A DNA stretch of 64,000 nt from Candidatus Omnitrophota bacterium (GTDB lineage Bacteria; Omnitrophota; Gorgyraeia; JAUYCX01), in the NCBI GenBank assembly GCA_030692045.1, contig JAUYCX010000035.1, positions 280,100 through 344,099 of the forward strand, written 5' to 3'. Below the pieces are notes generated by a model that saw only the letters and a program-made list of their open reading frames with translations, was not told the origin of the DNA and did no database searches. This document shows, piece after piece, positions 50,243 through 58,805 of this stretch (positions are counted from its first letter, which is position 1; every line of letters begins with the position of its first letter). The position numbers were made by a program, and so were the translations under genes.

Positions 50243-50701
50243 TTATTTTTTATTAACCTGGGATTCTGATACTTTAGATCTTAGTTTACTTGTGAATTCT
50301 ACCCGAAATTCTTTATTGCCAGAGACATATTGATGATTTACAATTTGTATCGTAGTAGTGTTTTCTACTTTGTTATATTCAAAAAATAAACCAAGAGTCT
50401 GCTTTTTGGGTTTATTATTATCAAGTGCGGTTCCAATTGAACCAAATAATGCATATAAGGCAATAGTTTTTTTGAAAGAAGGATTGGTAGATATCATAAT
50501 AAAACTTTCTGTTTCGGCATTTTCTTCTTTCATATCTAATTCCTTAACCAAATCTCTGACGATATTTTTTGCTTCCTGAATCGTGCCTTTAACTTTTACT
50601 TTTTCGCTAAACCCTTCTCTATTTCTATTTGTTCTATAGATTGATACGGAGGAACACCCTGCTAACCCTAAACACAACAACAAAACTAAAACCTTTCTCA
50701 T
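50243..50701 (-). CDS. small lipoprotein of unknown function
   Basis: Start set at MRKVLVLLLC, seven bases after GGAGG (AAGGAGGCGAAG); an upstream ATG adds 15 residues. The 152-residue precursor has a lipoprotein signal peptide with lipobox LAGC. The mature part contains a VKGTIQEAKNIVRDLVKELDM helix and a short Gly-rich hydrophobic segment near 100. It faintly resembles the tandem lipoproteins at 62.0-62.9 kb in layout. No family recognised. Confidence 0.7.
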   Translation of the reverse strand: MRKVLVLLLCLGLAGCSSVSIYRTNRNREGFSEKVKVKGTIQEAKNIVRDLVKELDMKEENAETESFIMISTNPSFKKTIALYALFGSIGTALDNNKPKKQTLGLFFEYNKVENTTTIQIVNHQYVSGNKEFRVEFTSKLRSKVSESQVNKK

Positions 50702-50750
50702 CTTCGCCTCCTTCGTTAAGCCGTTAATAACTCTGCATACACCCAAGCGA

Positions 50751-50774
50751 CTATTAATTGTTTTTTATTCATTC
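50751..50774. repeat. 24-base direct repeat, copy 1
   Basis: Starts ACTATTAATTGTTTTTTATT; identical to 51961-51984. On the minus strand it encodes the start of a short open frame MNKKQLIVA in both copies, so the repeats might be leftover gene starts rather than insertion footprints. Confidence 0.75.
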
Positions 50775-50782
50775 TTAATTTA

Positions 50783-51937
50783 TTAATCCTCTTCTCCAGG
50801 CAGGCTTCTAATGTATTCTTTTAGCTCTAATATCCCTATTTCCTTTGGACGATTCGACCAGTCATCCTCCCAGCAGACAATAAGATTACATGGTTTTCCA
50901 AGTTTCATATTTTCTAAATGACCATGTCTTTCGAAATCAGAACTCTTATATTCAAACTCAATAAAAATCTGTTGTCCGCGTCCTTCGGCATCATATTTTA
51001 TCCCAATCGCATCGGGGAAATGCTTTTGAATACTAATAATTTTTATTCCTGTATCTTCAGTAATTTTACTAAACAAAAATATTACACCGTTCTCCTCAAC
51101 CGGCGCATAATCCATATCTCTGAAGTTTATCCACTCTCCAATTTTTGCACCTAAGATATCCCCTGGCAAAGTAAAACCATCTCGTCGTTTTCCTCTTTCA
51201 TTTTTAGATACAGTCACACTTGGTATTCTTGATTTCCACAATACTTTAAATTTTTTATACTCATATACAAACTTACTTAAGCAACGAACACTTCCTTTTC
51301 CAGTTAAATTTAGTTTTTTACCTACTGAAAGAATCAATTTATTTGTATTTATAATTTGCTCACCTATAGATAATTTTCTTATTTGACTAATATCTTTTAA
51401 ATTAAAAAAATTATTTTCTACTTGTTTGAAGAAATCCAGAAGTTTGTACCTATCAACTAAAGAAACAACGCTAGGATGCTCTTCAGGATTATAAGCGAAA
51501 AGTAAATCATTTATAACAACGGCGCCTTTCCCTGTTAGGCTGTTTCTCTTTGTGTTTATTTCGTACAGCTTATCAATTAAGCTTATTTTATCTTCATTAT
51601 TTTTACTGCTAAGTATCTTATCGATTATTGACTTAATATTTTTATCAGCTTTTATATCATTAAAAATTTTATACCAATTGTTCTGAAAAATATTTGTAAA
51701 AGCAACTCCTTCGGTTTCTTTCTCTTTTGCATTTCTCCTTAGGCCTTTTACATCTAAAATCTGGACTATTGGAATTAAATCGTTATCAATTGACAATTTT
51801 GTATTGGGATTCATTATTTTTTTCTGCCAGAAATTCCTAAATTCTTGACTTTGTTTTTTCCATAAATCAAAGGCTCTATCTTTATCGTATGTAACTAAAT
51901 AATCTTTAAGCATCGCTTTAATTTTATCTATTTCCAT
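50783..51937 (-). CDS. predicted PD-(D/E)XK-type nuclease of unknown role
   Basis: A 384-residue protein. The first ~250 residues are helical and unfamiliar, with two NSLTGKGAVV/NLTGKGSVR segments about 80 residues apart. The C-terminal part has a nuclease-like core: Asp309 in FPDAIGIKY, then IEFEYK (Glu329-x-Lys331) on a strand, followed by SSDFERHGH and NLIVCWEDDW, a pattern seen in restriction-type endonucleases. No methyltransferase is nearby. It is flanked by a 24-base direct repeat (50751-50774 and 51961-51984), suggesting acquisition. Confidence 0.6.
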   Translation of the reverse strand: MEIDKIKAMLKDYLVTYDKDRAFDLWKKQSQEFRNFWQKKIMNPNTKLSIDNDLIPIVQILDVKGLRRNAKEKETEGVAFTNIFQNNWYKIFNDIKADKNIKSIIDKILSSKNNEDKISLIDKLYEINTKRNSLTGKGAVVINDLLFAYNPEEHPSVVSLVDRYKLLDFFKQVENNFFNLKDISQIRKLSIGEQIINTNKLILSVGKKLNLTGKGSVRCLSKFVYEYKKFKVLWKSRIPSVTVSKNERGKRRDGFTLPGDILGAKIGEWINFRDMDYAPVEENGVIFLFSKITEDTGIKIISIQKHFPDAIGIKYDAEGRGQQIFIEFEYKSSDFERHGHLENMKLGKPCNLIVCWEDDWSNRPKEIGILELKEYIRSLPGEED

Positions 51938-51960
51938 TTCTTACTCCCTTCTCTTAAGCA

Positions 51961-51984
51961 ACTATTAATTGTTTTTTATTCATT
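51961..51984. repeat. 24-base direct repeat, copy 2
   Basis: Second copy of the repeat that brackets the predicted nuclease gene. On the minus strand it overlaps the stop codon of the upstream coding remnant and opens a 9-codon frame (MNKKQLIVA, stop). Confidence 0.75.
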
Positions 51985-52178
51985 GTTATTTTTCTGAATC
52001 ATCTTATCGCTTAACTCATCTATATTCTCCCATACCCATTCCATTGCTTTTATTTTATTGTTACTTCTAACTATATTAATTTCTCCTCTGAAACCCCATT
52101 TTTCTGCAAGTTCATCTGCTTCTTTATCATTTTGTAATGAAACACCATATGAATAATGTAAATAGGCATGGGCTAAAT
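51976..52178 (-). pseudogene. hypothetical protein fragment cut by a REP element
   Basis: About 67 open codons ending NKIKAMEWVWENIDELSDKM and a short tail, with no start codon at the proper end: the frame runs back into a REP-type repeat (52179-52234). The missing N-terminus was probably lost when the repeat inserted. The protein is not recognised. Confidence 0.5.
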
Positions 52179-52234
52179 TCAGGACCGTTTCTAGCTGTCC
52201 ATTTATCTATCAATTAGTTCTGCTGGAACTGTCC
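52179..52234. repeat. REP-type 56-base element, copy 1
   Basis: CAGGACCGTTTCTAG...TGTCCC. It has the same length as, and shares its first 15 and last 6 bases with, the element at 63845-63900, which overlaps the end of a REP-associated transposase gene. Both copies truncate a coding sequence at the same end. Confidence 0.65.
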
Positions 52235-52251
52235 CAATCATAAAAAAGCAA

Positions 52252-52278
52252 CCCTTCGACAAGCTCAGGGTAAACCCC
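52252..52278. repeat. short palindromic repeat CCCTTCGACAAGCTCAGGG
   Basis: A compact inverted repeat of a kind widely scattered in genomes from environmental bacteria. It stands alone in the non-coding stretch between the coding remnant and the structured element. Confidence 0.6.
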
Positions 52279-52357
52279 ATTTGTAGGTCTTCATAATAAT
52301 CCTAATCTTACCTCTTTCCCCAAAACTTTACAAGGCGAAATGCATAACGGGTGACGA

Positions 52358-52533
52358 GTTTGTGTCTGAATTTTTGCGGGTCCTGTCTTGGTTTGTTTTT
52401 CGCAGCACCGCTCGTTTTTTCCCAGCGAGGCAAACTAAAGCGTTCCTGCGAATACAAAACTTTAACAGGACCCATTTTGTTTGTTTAAGAATTTAGTGCG
52501 GTAGAATCCTAACAGCGAGACTAAAAAACCTCG
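52358..52533. other. large structured element A (ACGGGTGACGAG...CCTCGGCAG)
   Basis: About 175 bases with no ORF, framed by ACGGGTGACGAG (52367) and CCTCGGCAG (52531-52539). Internal inverted repeats include GGGTCCTGT/ACAGGACCC, TTCGCAG/CTGCGAA and GCACCGC/GTGCGGT. The same end boxes and comparable hairpins are found at 60569-60735. It could be a structured RNA or a palindromic mobile element; the strand is unknown. Its right end abuts another CCCGCCA/TGGCGGG palindrome (52543-52563). Confidence 0.5.
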
Positions 52534-52577
52534 GCAGCCTGCCCGCCAAGCATTGTGGCGGGGACCCCTTACAAAAA

Positions 52578-52955
52578 TTATCCCTGCCCTTCAGTAAGCG
52601 CCTTTATTTTTTGCAGTAAATCTTCTGCTTCAAAGGGCTTGATAATAAAATCATCTGCGCCAAAATCTTTATATGCCTTTTCTATCAGGTCCTGCTCATA
52701 AGATTTTGCCGTACACAACAAAACCGGTATCTTATTGCAAAATATTTTCTTTATTTCTTCGCAAAGCGCGTAGCCATCTTTGTAAGGCATAATAATATCC
52801 AAAACAACCAAAGCTGGTTTTTCCTCTTTTATCACCTTTAAAACATACTTGGGATAATCCAAGGTTAAAACATCATATCCAGCTGATTTTAACACAGATT
52901 CTGTTAGTTTAAGTGAACTAACATCATCATCAACAACCAAGATTTTTTTTGCCAT
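52578..52955 (-). CDS. CheY-like response regulator
   Basis: A 125-residue stand-alone receiver domain: DDD at 9-11, phospho-acceptor Asp53 in LVVLDIIMP, Thr near 82 in LLCTAKS and Lys in IIKPFEAEDLL. No output domain is attached and no histidine kinase is nearby. It overlaps the end of asd by 26 bases. Confidence 0.93.
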   Translation of the reverse strand: MAKKILVVDDDVSSLKLTESVLKSAGYDVLTLDYPKYVLKVIKEEKPALVVLDIIMPYKDGYALCEEIKKIFCNKIPVLLCTAKSYEQDLIEKAYKDFGADDFIIKPFEAEDLLQKIKALTEGQG

Positions 52956-54021
52956 CTTTTTTGAAAAAGAAAGGGGAGATCAATTCTTCTGCAATCTGAA
53001 TTGCATTTGTGGCAGCGCCCTTACGCAGATTATCCGCCACAACCCAAAGCCAAAGGCCGGTTTTGACAAAGGGGTCATTGCGCACACGGCCGACAAAGAC
53101 ATCATCCTTGCCTTCAACATCAATAGGCATTGGGTAAAGGCAGTTTTTAGGGTCATCAATAACTTTTATTCCGGAAGATTTGGCTAAAAGTTTTTTAACA
53201 TCATCGGAAGAGATGAATTTTTTGGTTTCTAAATAAATTGCCTCAGAATGTCCGGTTCTCACAGGCACGCGCACAGTGGTTGAGGAAATTTTAATTTTAT
53301 TGTCATGCATAATCTTTTGAGTTTCTTTAACCATTTTCCATTCTTCAGTTGTGTAATCGCATTCTGCAAAACTGCCGATTTGAGGAAAGACATTAAAAGC
53401 CGCTTGTTGAGGCAAGCTTTTGGATACTGGATGCTCGATACTGGATACTCGTAGACGAGGATCGAGAATCGAGGATCGAGAATCAAATTGCTTCATAATC
53501 TCTTCTGTTTCAATAAAAAGCTGTTCAACCGCTCCCCGTCCTGCGCCTGAGGAGGCCTGGAGAGTAGTGACGATTATGCGCTTTATCCCTACTTTTTTAT
53601 AGATTGGATAAAGCGCAACCACCATCTGAATAGTTGAACAATTGGGATTGGCAATTATGCCTTTGTGTTTTTTAATATCAACGGCATTAACCTCTGGCAC
53701 AACCAAAGGAACATATTTTTCCATTCTAAAATCTACACCATTATCAATCACAACTGAGCCTCTTTTTATTGCCTCAGGCGCATAAGTTAAACTAGCGCCT
53801 TTTTCTCCTTCAGTTCCGGCAAAGAGCGCAATATCAATTCCCTTAAAGCCCTCAGGAGAAATTGCTAAAACAGCATATTTTCTACCATCAACCTCAATTT
53901 CTCGAGCACTTCTGGCAAAGACACGTAGTTCATTAACAGGAAAGTTACGCTCTGCCAAAACACGTAGCATCTCTTCGCCAACCGCACCAACCCCCACTAC
54001 TGCAACATTAAATTTTTTCAT
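52930..54021 (-). CDS. asd: aspartate-semialdehyde dehydrogenase (with repeat-derived insertion)
   Basis: Makes aspartate semialdehyde, the branch point for lysine and threonine. The 363 residues show VGVGAVGEEML, the catalytic Cys128 in ANPNCSTIQ, SSGAGRGA and RVPVRTGHSEAI. Residues ~179-201 (SRSSILDPRLRVSSIEHP) are encoded by tandem imperfect repeats of GGATCGAGAATC / CTGGATACTGGATGCTCG type (53420-53485, plus strand), a spot where relatives vary in length. It overlaps leuB by four bases. Confidence 0.95.
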   Translation of the reverse strand: MKKFNVAVVGVGAVGEEMLRVLAERNFPVNELRVFARSAREIEVDGRKYAVLAISPEGFKGIDIALFAGTEGEKGASLTYAPEAIKRGSVVIDNGVDFRMEKYVPLVVPEVNAVDIKKHKGIIANPNCSTIQMVVALYPIYKKVGIKRIIVTTLQASSGAGRGAVEQLFIETEEIMKQFDSRSSILDPRLRVSSIEHPVSKSLPQQAAFNVFPQIGSFAECDYTTEEWKMVKETQKIMHDNKIKISSTTVRVPVRTGHSEAIYLETKKFISSDDVKKLLAKSSGIKVIDDPKNCLYPMPIDVEGKDDVFVGRVRNDPFVKTGLWLWVVADNLRKGAATNAIQIAEELISPFFFKKDGKKNLGC

Positions 54022-55067
54022 AGATTCTTCACCACCAAATCCCCAACCTCAGTTGTGGAATATCCCATTTTCCCTGCGGCAAGGGATTTTAATTTTGTTT
54101 TTACAATTTTTATTACTGAATCCTCAACTGCTTTTGCGGCTTTTTCTTCGCCAATTTGCTCTAACAACATTGCCATTGCGCAAATCGCAGCCAAAGGATT
54201 AATCACATTTTTTCCGGTATATTTCGGCGCTGAGCCGCCAATTGGCTCAAACATTGAGACACCCTGAGGATTAATATTTCCTCCAGCGGCAATGCCCATT
54301 CCGCCCTGAATCATGGCAGCTAAATCTGTAATAATATCGCCAAACATATTGTCAGTAACAATTACATCAAACCATTCAGGATTTTTAACAAACCACATTG
54401 TTGTGGCATCCACATGGGCATAGTCGGTTGTAATGTCAGGAAAATCCTTGGCAACCTCATCAAAAGTTCTCTGCCATAAATCCCAGGCAAAGGTTAAGAC
54501 ATTGGTTTTGCCACAAAGGGTAAGTTTTTTAGTTTTATTTCGCTTTTTACAATACTCAAAGGCATATCGGATACAACGTTCAACACCACGACGAGTATTA
54601 TAAGAAATCTGAATGGCAATCTCATCCTTTGTGCCTTTATGTTTAAACTCTCCCATTCCTTTATACAGCCCTTCAGAATTTTCCCGCACCACCACAAAGT
54701 CAACATCCTCTTCTTTTTTGTCTTTTAAAGGGCAAAAATCTGAGTTATACAATTTTACTGGACGCAAATTAATATACTGGTCTAAGCTAAAGCGTAGTTT
54801 CAGTAAAATTCCGGTTTCTAAGATACCCGGCTTTACATCTGGATGGCCAATGGCACCTAAATAAATTGCAGACATTGTTTTTAATTCTGCTATTGCTGAA
54901 TCAGGCAAGGTTTCGCCAGTCTTTAAATAGCGAACACCACCAAAATCATAGTTTATGGTTTCATATTTAAAGCCGAATTTTTTACTGGCAGCTTCCAAAA
55001 CCTTTAAACCCTCTCGAACTACCTCAGGACCTGTTCCGTCACCAGGAATGACTGCTATTTTATACAT
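54018..55067 (-). CDS. leuB: 3-isopropylmalate dehydrogenase
   Basis: Oxidative decarboxylation step of leucine synthesis. The 349-residue protein starts [17 protein letters not shown] and contains [16 protein letters not shown] (substrate Arg residues), [12 protein letters not shown] and the metal site around [13 protein letters not shown]. Tartrate or homoisocitrate dehydrogenase are sequence relatives, but the leuC-leuD neighbours decide for leucine. Confidence 0.93.
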   Translation of the reverse strand: MYKIAVIPGDGTGPEVVREGLKVLEAASKKFGFKYETINYDFGGVRYLKTGETLPDSAIAELKTMSAIYLGAIGHPDVKPGILETGILLKLRFSLDQYINLRPVKLYNSDFCPLKDKKEEDVDFVVVRENSEGLYKGMGEFKHKGTKDEIAIQISYNTRRGVERCIRYAFEYCKKRNKTKKLTLCGKTNVLTFAWDLWQRTFDEVAKDFPDITTDYAHVDATTMWFVKNPEWFDVIVTDNMFGDIITDLAAMIQGGMGIAAGGNINPQGVSMFEPIGGSAPKYTGKNVINPLAAICAMAMLLEQIGEEKAAKAVEDSVIKIVKTKLKSLAAGKMGYSTTEVGDLVVKNL

Positions 55068-55545
55068 TTTTTTTCACCCAATTCATTAATCCGCCTACAT
55101 TTACCAATTCCTGCATAAATTCTGGAAAACCCGAAGAAAGGTAAGTTTTGTTTTGAGTAATATTTTTTACTTCTCCCTTTGCTAAATCTACTTTTAGTAA
55201 ATCTAAATTATTTATTTCTTTTGCCTCATCAACTTCTAAAATCGGTAAGCCGATATTAATCGCATTCCTGAAAAAAATCCTGGCAAAATTTTGGGCAATC
55301 ACACAAAAAATTCCAGCCCCCTTAATTGCCAAGGGCGCGTGTTCCCGTGAAGATCCGCAGCCAAAATTCTTTCCCCCCACAATTATATCGCCGGCAGAAA
55401 CTTCTTTGCTAAAATTCGGCTCAAGGGTTTCCATGCAATGCGAACCTAATTCTTTAGCGTTAGTTAAATTAAGATATCTTGCCGCAATTATCTCGTCGGT
55501 GTTTACATCATCGCCAAATTTATGTGCCTTTCCTTTAATTATCAT
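55060..55545 (-). CDS. leuD: 3-isopropylmalate dehydratase small subunit
   Basis: Start set at MIIKGKAHKFGDDVNTDEI, which overlaps the upstream stop by one base (TGATG); the longer ORF start reads through the preceding gene. About 161 residues with VGGKNFGCGSSREHAP, the swivel-domain signature. It pairs with LeuC and overlaps leuB by eight bases. Confidence 0.94.
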   Translation of the reverse strand: MIIKGKAHKFGDDVNTDEIIAARYLNLTNAKELGSHCMETLEPNFSKEVSAGDIIVGGKNFGCGSSREHAPLAIKGAGIFCVIAQNFARIFFRNAINIGLPILEVDEAKEINNLDLLKVDLAKGEVKNITQNKTYLSSGFPEFMQELVNVGGLMNWVKKNV

Positions 55546-55832
55546 CAAACAAAAATTGGTATAAAACCTGCAATAAACCCAAAAATAATAAAAGCCGCGC
55601 ACGCTCCTAAAACTATTAACCACCAGCCTGCCTTTTTATTCACAGTTGAAAATTTCTTTTCATCAGTTACCTTCCATTCTAAGCCGTATTGTCTGGTAAA
55701 ACGGTTTTGAAAATCCAGCCAAGATTGTGGTTTGGAAATCAGAATTATGCAAAAGGCAAACCAGCAAAGAAAAAAGACTATGATAAAAGGAACAACAACT
55801 AAGTTTTCTACATTTCCTAATTGAATGAACAT
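55545..55832 (-). CDS. small two-helix membrane protein between leuC and leuD
   Basis: A 95-residue protein with a hydrophobic helix near residues 13-32 and another near 69-93, joined by a polar loop rich in aromatic and charged residues. No family recognised. It lies 15 bases after leuC and is coupled to leuD by a one-base stop/start overlap, an odd place for an unrelated membrane protein. Confidence 0.65.
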   Translation of the reverse strand: MFIQLGNVENLVVVPFIIVFFLCWFAFCIILISKPQSWLDFQNRFTRQYGLEWKVTDEKKFSTVNKKAGWWLIVLGACAAFIIFGFIAGFIPIFV

Positions 55833-55847
55833 TTTCTCCCCCTCTCT

Positions 55848-57116
55848 TTACATTATATCATCAGGGTGAATAATTTTCCCCTTTACCGCACTTGCAGCCG
55901 CAACTGCAGGATTAGACAAATAAACAAAACTTTTTGGGCTTCCCATTCTGCCTAAAAAATTCCTGTTGGTTGTGGCTAAGGCAACTTCTCCGTCGGCTAA
56001 AATTCCTGCGTGGCCTCCTAAACACGGCCCGCAAGTGGGCGTTGAAAATACTGCATCTGCTTTAACAAAAATTTCTGCCAAACCCTCTTGCACCGCTTGA
56101 AGATAAATTTTTTGGGTTGCCGGTATTACAATTAAACGCACATTTCTATGGGCTTTTTTTCCTTTTAAAATCTTTGCTGCAATGCGCAAATCCGAAATCC
56201 TGCCATTAGTGCAGGAACCAATAACCACCTGGTCTAATTTTACATTTTTAACTTGACTTACAGGCTTAACATTGCTGGGTAAATGCGGGCAAGCAACCTG
56301 CGGCTCTAATTTACTTACATTATACTCTTTTACCTTAAAATATCGAGCATCGCCGTCTGATTTTAAATTTTTAAATTTTGATTTGTATATTTGATTTTCT
56401 CGAATATAATTTAGCGCAATCTCATCCGGCTCAATTATGCCTGATTTTGCGCCTGCTTCAATTGCCATATTGCAAATGGTAAAGCGGTCATCCATTCCTA
56501 AATTTTTAATTGCCTCTCCTGTAAATTCCATTGCCATATACCTTGCACCATCCACACCAATATCTGCAATAGTAAACAAAATCAAGTCTTTTCCGCCTAC
56601 CCACTTATCTAATTTACCATGATAAATAAATTTTATGGTTTGCGGCACTTTAAACCAGCACTTACCTATAGCCCAGGAAGCGGCTAAATCTGTGGAACCA
56701 ACCCCGGTTGCAAACGCACCCAACGCGCCGTAAGTGCAGGTATGCGAATCTGCGCCGATAATCAAATCACCAGGAGAAATTAAGCCCAATTCTGGCAAAA
56801 GCGCATGCTCAATGCCCATTCTGCCAACCTCATAGTAATGGCTGATTTTATATCTTTTGCTAAATTCCTTTAATTTCTTAACTGCTGCGGCAGCATGCAA
56901 ATCCTTTGCCGGAGTAAAATGGTCTGGCACAAGCACAATTTTATTTCTATCAAAGACCTTATTTATTCCTAATTTCTCAAATTCATTAATTGCCAAAGGG
57001 GCGGTAATATCATTACCTAAAGTCAAATCCACCTTGGCTAAAATAAAGCTACCCGGCTTAATTTCCTTTTCTTTAGTGTGGCTCAATAAAATTTTTTCAG
57101 TGATTGTTAAACCCAT
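55848..57116 (-). CDS. leuC: 3-isopropylmalate dehydratase large subunit
   Basis: Aconitase-family [4Fe-4S] enzyme. The 422 residues carry GADSHTCTYGALGAFATGVGS, the cluster cysteines in GSCTNGRISDL and TPTCGPCLGGHAG, and the ATTNRNFLGRMG C-terminal motif. The length matches the LeuC2/archaeal-type subfamily, which also occurs as separate LeuC and LeuD. Confidence 0.95.
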   Translation of the reverse strand: MGLTITEKILLSHTKEKEIKPGSFILAKVDLTLGNDITAPLAINEFEKLGINKVFDRNKIVLVPDHFTPAKDLHAAAAVKKLKEFSKRYKISHYYEVGRMGIEHALLPELGLISPGDLIIGADSHTCTYGALGAFATGVGSTDLAASWAIGKCWFKVPQTIKFIYHGKLDKWVGGKDLILFTIADIGVDGARYMAMEFTGEAIKNLGMDDRFTICNMAIEAGAKSGIIEPDEIALNYIRENQIYKSKFKNLKSDGDARYFKVKEYNVSKLEPQVACPHLPSNVKPVSQVKNVKLDQVVIGSCTNGRISDLRIAAKILKGKKAHRNVRLIVIPATQKIYLQAVQEGLAEIFVKADAVFSTPTCGPCLGGHAGILADGEVALATTNRNFLGRMGSPKSFVYLSNPAVAAASAVKGKIIHPDDIM

Positions 57117-57196
57117 TTTCTTAATTATAAATTAAAAATGGCAAATGTCAAATGACTAATTCATTTGAATGATTTGGAAGGCATTGCTTTTGAGGG

Positions 57197-58441
57197 CTAT
57201 TCCTTAAACCTTTTTACAATAAGCGAGGCATTATGTCCGCCAAACCCCAAGGAATTAGAAAGGCACACATTAACTTCTACCTTGCGCGCCTGGTTTGGTA
57301 CATAATCTAAATCGCAATTAGGGTCTGGATGTTCATAATTTATTGTGGGAGGGATAATATTGTCTCTGATGGCCAAAACACAGATTATAAATTCAACACC
57401 GCCCGCTGCACCTAAAAGATGTCCGGTCATAGACTTTGTGGAACTCACAGGAATTTTCTTGGCAAATTCTTTAAAAACCCTTTTTATGGCTAAGGTTTCA
57501 ATTTTGTCATTCAAAATTGTGGATGTTCCGTGGGCGTTAATATAAGAAATATCTGCTGGCTGTAAACTGGCATCTTTTAAACAAAGTTCCATAGCGCGAG
57601 CTGCACCATCTCCTTCAGGGTCTGGTGCGGTGATATGATAGGCATCTGCAGACATTCCATATCCAGTAATCTCTGCATAAATGCGAGCTTTTCTTTTTTG
57701 TGCATGTTCCAAAGTTTCTAATACTACAATTCCCGCTCCCTCTGCCATGACAAAACCGTCTCTGTCTCTTTCAAATGGCCGGCTGGCTTTTTCTGGCTCA
57801 TTATTTCTGCAGGATAAAGCCTTTAAGGCGCAAAATCCACCCACACCCAAAGGCGTAATACAACTTTCTGTTCCTCCTGCAATCATCACATCAGCATCGC
57901 CGCGCTGTAAAATCTTAAAGGCATCGCCAATGGCATGGCTTCCTGAGGCACAAGCAGTAGCAACGCAAGAATTAGGTCCTTTGGCACCCAGTTGCATAGA
58001 TATATAACCTGGTGCCTCATTAACAATGAGCATAGGAATTAGAAAAGGCGATAGCCTGGAAGGTCCTTTTTTCAAAAACACATCATGCTCTTGCTCAATT
58101 GTGTGTAAACTCCCTATTCCAGAGCCAACCACAACGCCCATACGATGTTTATCAATAGGATACGAATTTAGTTTGGCATCTGCAGCCGCCTCTTTTGCTG
58201 CAACCACTCCAAATTGCACAAATCTGGCTGTGTGCCTGGCTTCTTTGGTGGAAAAATATTTAAGCGGGTCAAAGCCTTTTACCTCTGCGGAAATCTGCGA
58301 GTCAAATTCTGCGGCATCAAATTGGGTAATTCTATTCGCACCGCTTTTTCCAGCAAGAATTGCCTGCCAGAAATTTAAGATATCATTGCCTACCGGTGTA
58401 ATTGCGCCTAATCCAGTAACTACAACCCTATTTTTCATCAC
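57197..58441 (-). CDS. fabF: 3-oxoacyl-[acyl-carrier-protein] synthase II
   Basis: Chain-elongating condensing enzyme of fatty acid synthesis. The 414 residues have the active-site Cys in VATACASGSHAIG near 165, His in INAHGTSTILND and STKSMTGHLLGAAGG, and NSLGFGGHNAS near the end. Length is standard. It follows acpP across a hairpin-containing 78-base gap. Confidence 0.97.
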   Translation of the reverse strand: MMKNRVVVTGLGAITPVGNDILNFWQAILAGKSGANRITQFDAAEFDSQISAEVKGFDPLKYFSTKEARHTARFVQFGVVAAKEAAADAKLNSYPIDKHRMGVVVGSGIGSLHTIEQEHDVFLKKGPSRLSPFLIPMLIVNEAPGYISMQLGAKGPNSCVATACASGSHAIGDAFKILQRGDADVMIAGGTESCITPLGVGGFCALKALSCRNNEPEKASRPFERDRDGFVMAEGAGIVVLETLEHAQKRKARIYAEITGYGMSADAYHITAPDPEGDGAARAMELCLKDASLQPADISYINAHGTSTILNDKIETLAIKRVFKEFAKKIPVSSTKSMTGHLLGAAGGVEFIICVLAIRDNIIPPTINYEHPDPNCDLDYVPNQARKVEVNVCLSNSLGFGGHNASLIVKRFKE

Positions 58442-58450
58442 ATTCCCTAA

Positions 58451-58480
58451 AAATAGTTGCCCCGACTAAAAAGTCGGGGC
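58451..58480 (-). terminator. intercistronic hairpin between acpP and fabF
   Basis: Minus strand: GCCCCGACT-TTTT-AGTCGGGGC followed by AACTATTTTT. A strong stem with a short U-rich tail. It probably acts as a partial terminator that gives more acpP than fabF mRNA, or protects the acpP 3' end. Confidence 0.7.
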
Positions 58481-58519
58481 TTATTTTTTATCTATATAAA
58501 ATTCTTTCGAATATTGGTC

Positions 58520-58759
58520 TTACTTACTTTGTGCCTTCTCTTCAATGTATTTGATAGCATCGCCAACTGTAGTCATCTTTTCAGCATCCTCATCTGGAAT
58601 CTCAATGCCAAATTCTTCTTCCAAAGCCATAACCAATTCCACAGTATCTAGCGAATCTGCGCCCAAATCATCAATAAATGATGCATTGGGTGTAACCTCT
58701 TCAGGCTTTACTCCCAATTGCTCGGCAATAATTGCTTTAATCTTTTCTTCCGCTGCCAT
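58520..58759 (-). CDS. acpP: acyl carrier protein
   Basis: A 79-residue acidic protein with the phosphopantetheine serine (Ser36) in [21 protein letters not shown]. It is modified by AcpS (12442-12798). The position between fabG and fabF is the classical fab order. Confidence 0.98.
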   Translation of the reverse strand: MAAEEKIKAIIAEQLGVKPEEVTPNASFIDDLGADSLDTVELVMALEEEFGIEIPDEDAEKMTTVGDAIKYIEEKAQSK

Positions 58760-58805
58760 TTATTTTCCTCCTTTAATGACCCCGCCACAAAACTAGACGG
58801 GCGAA

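Noticed and set aside
58781..58805. GC-rich bases between fabG and acpP as a terminator
   Set aside because: No stem longer than four pairs and no T-run could be drawn.
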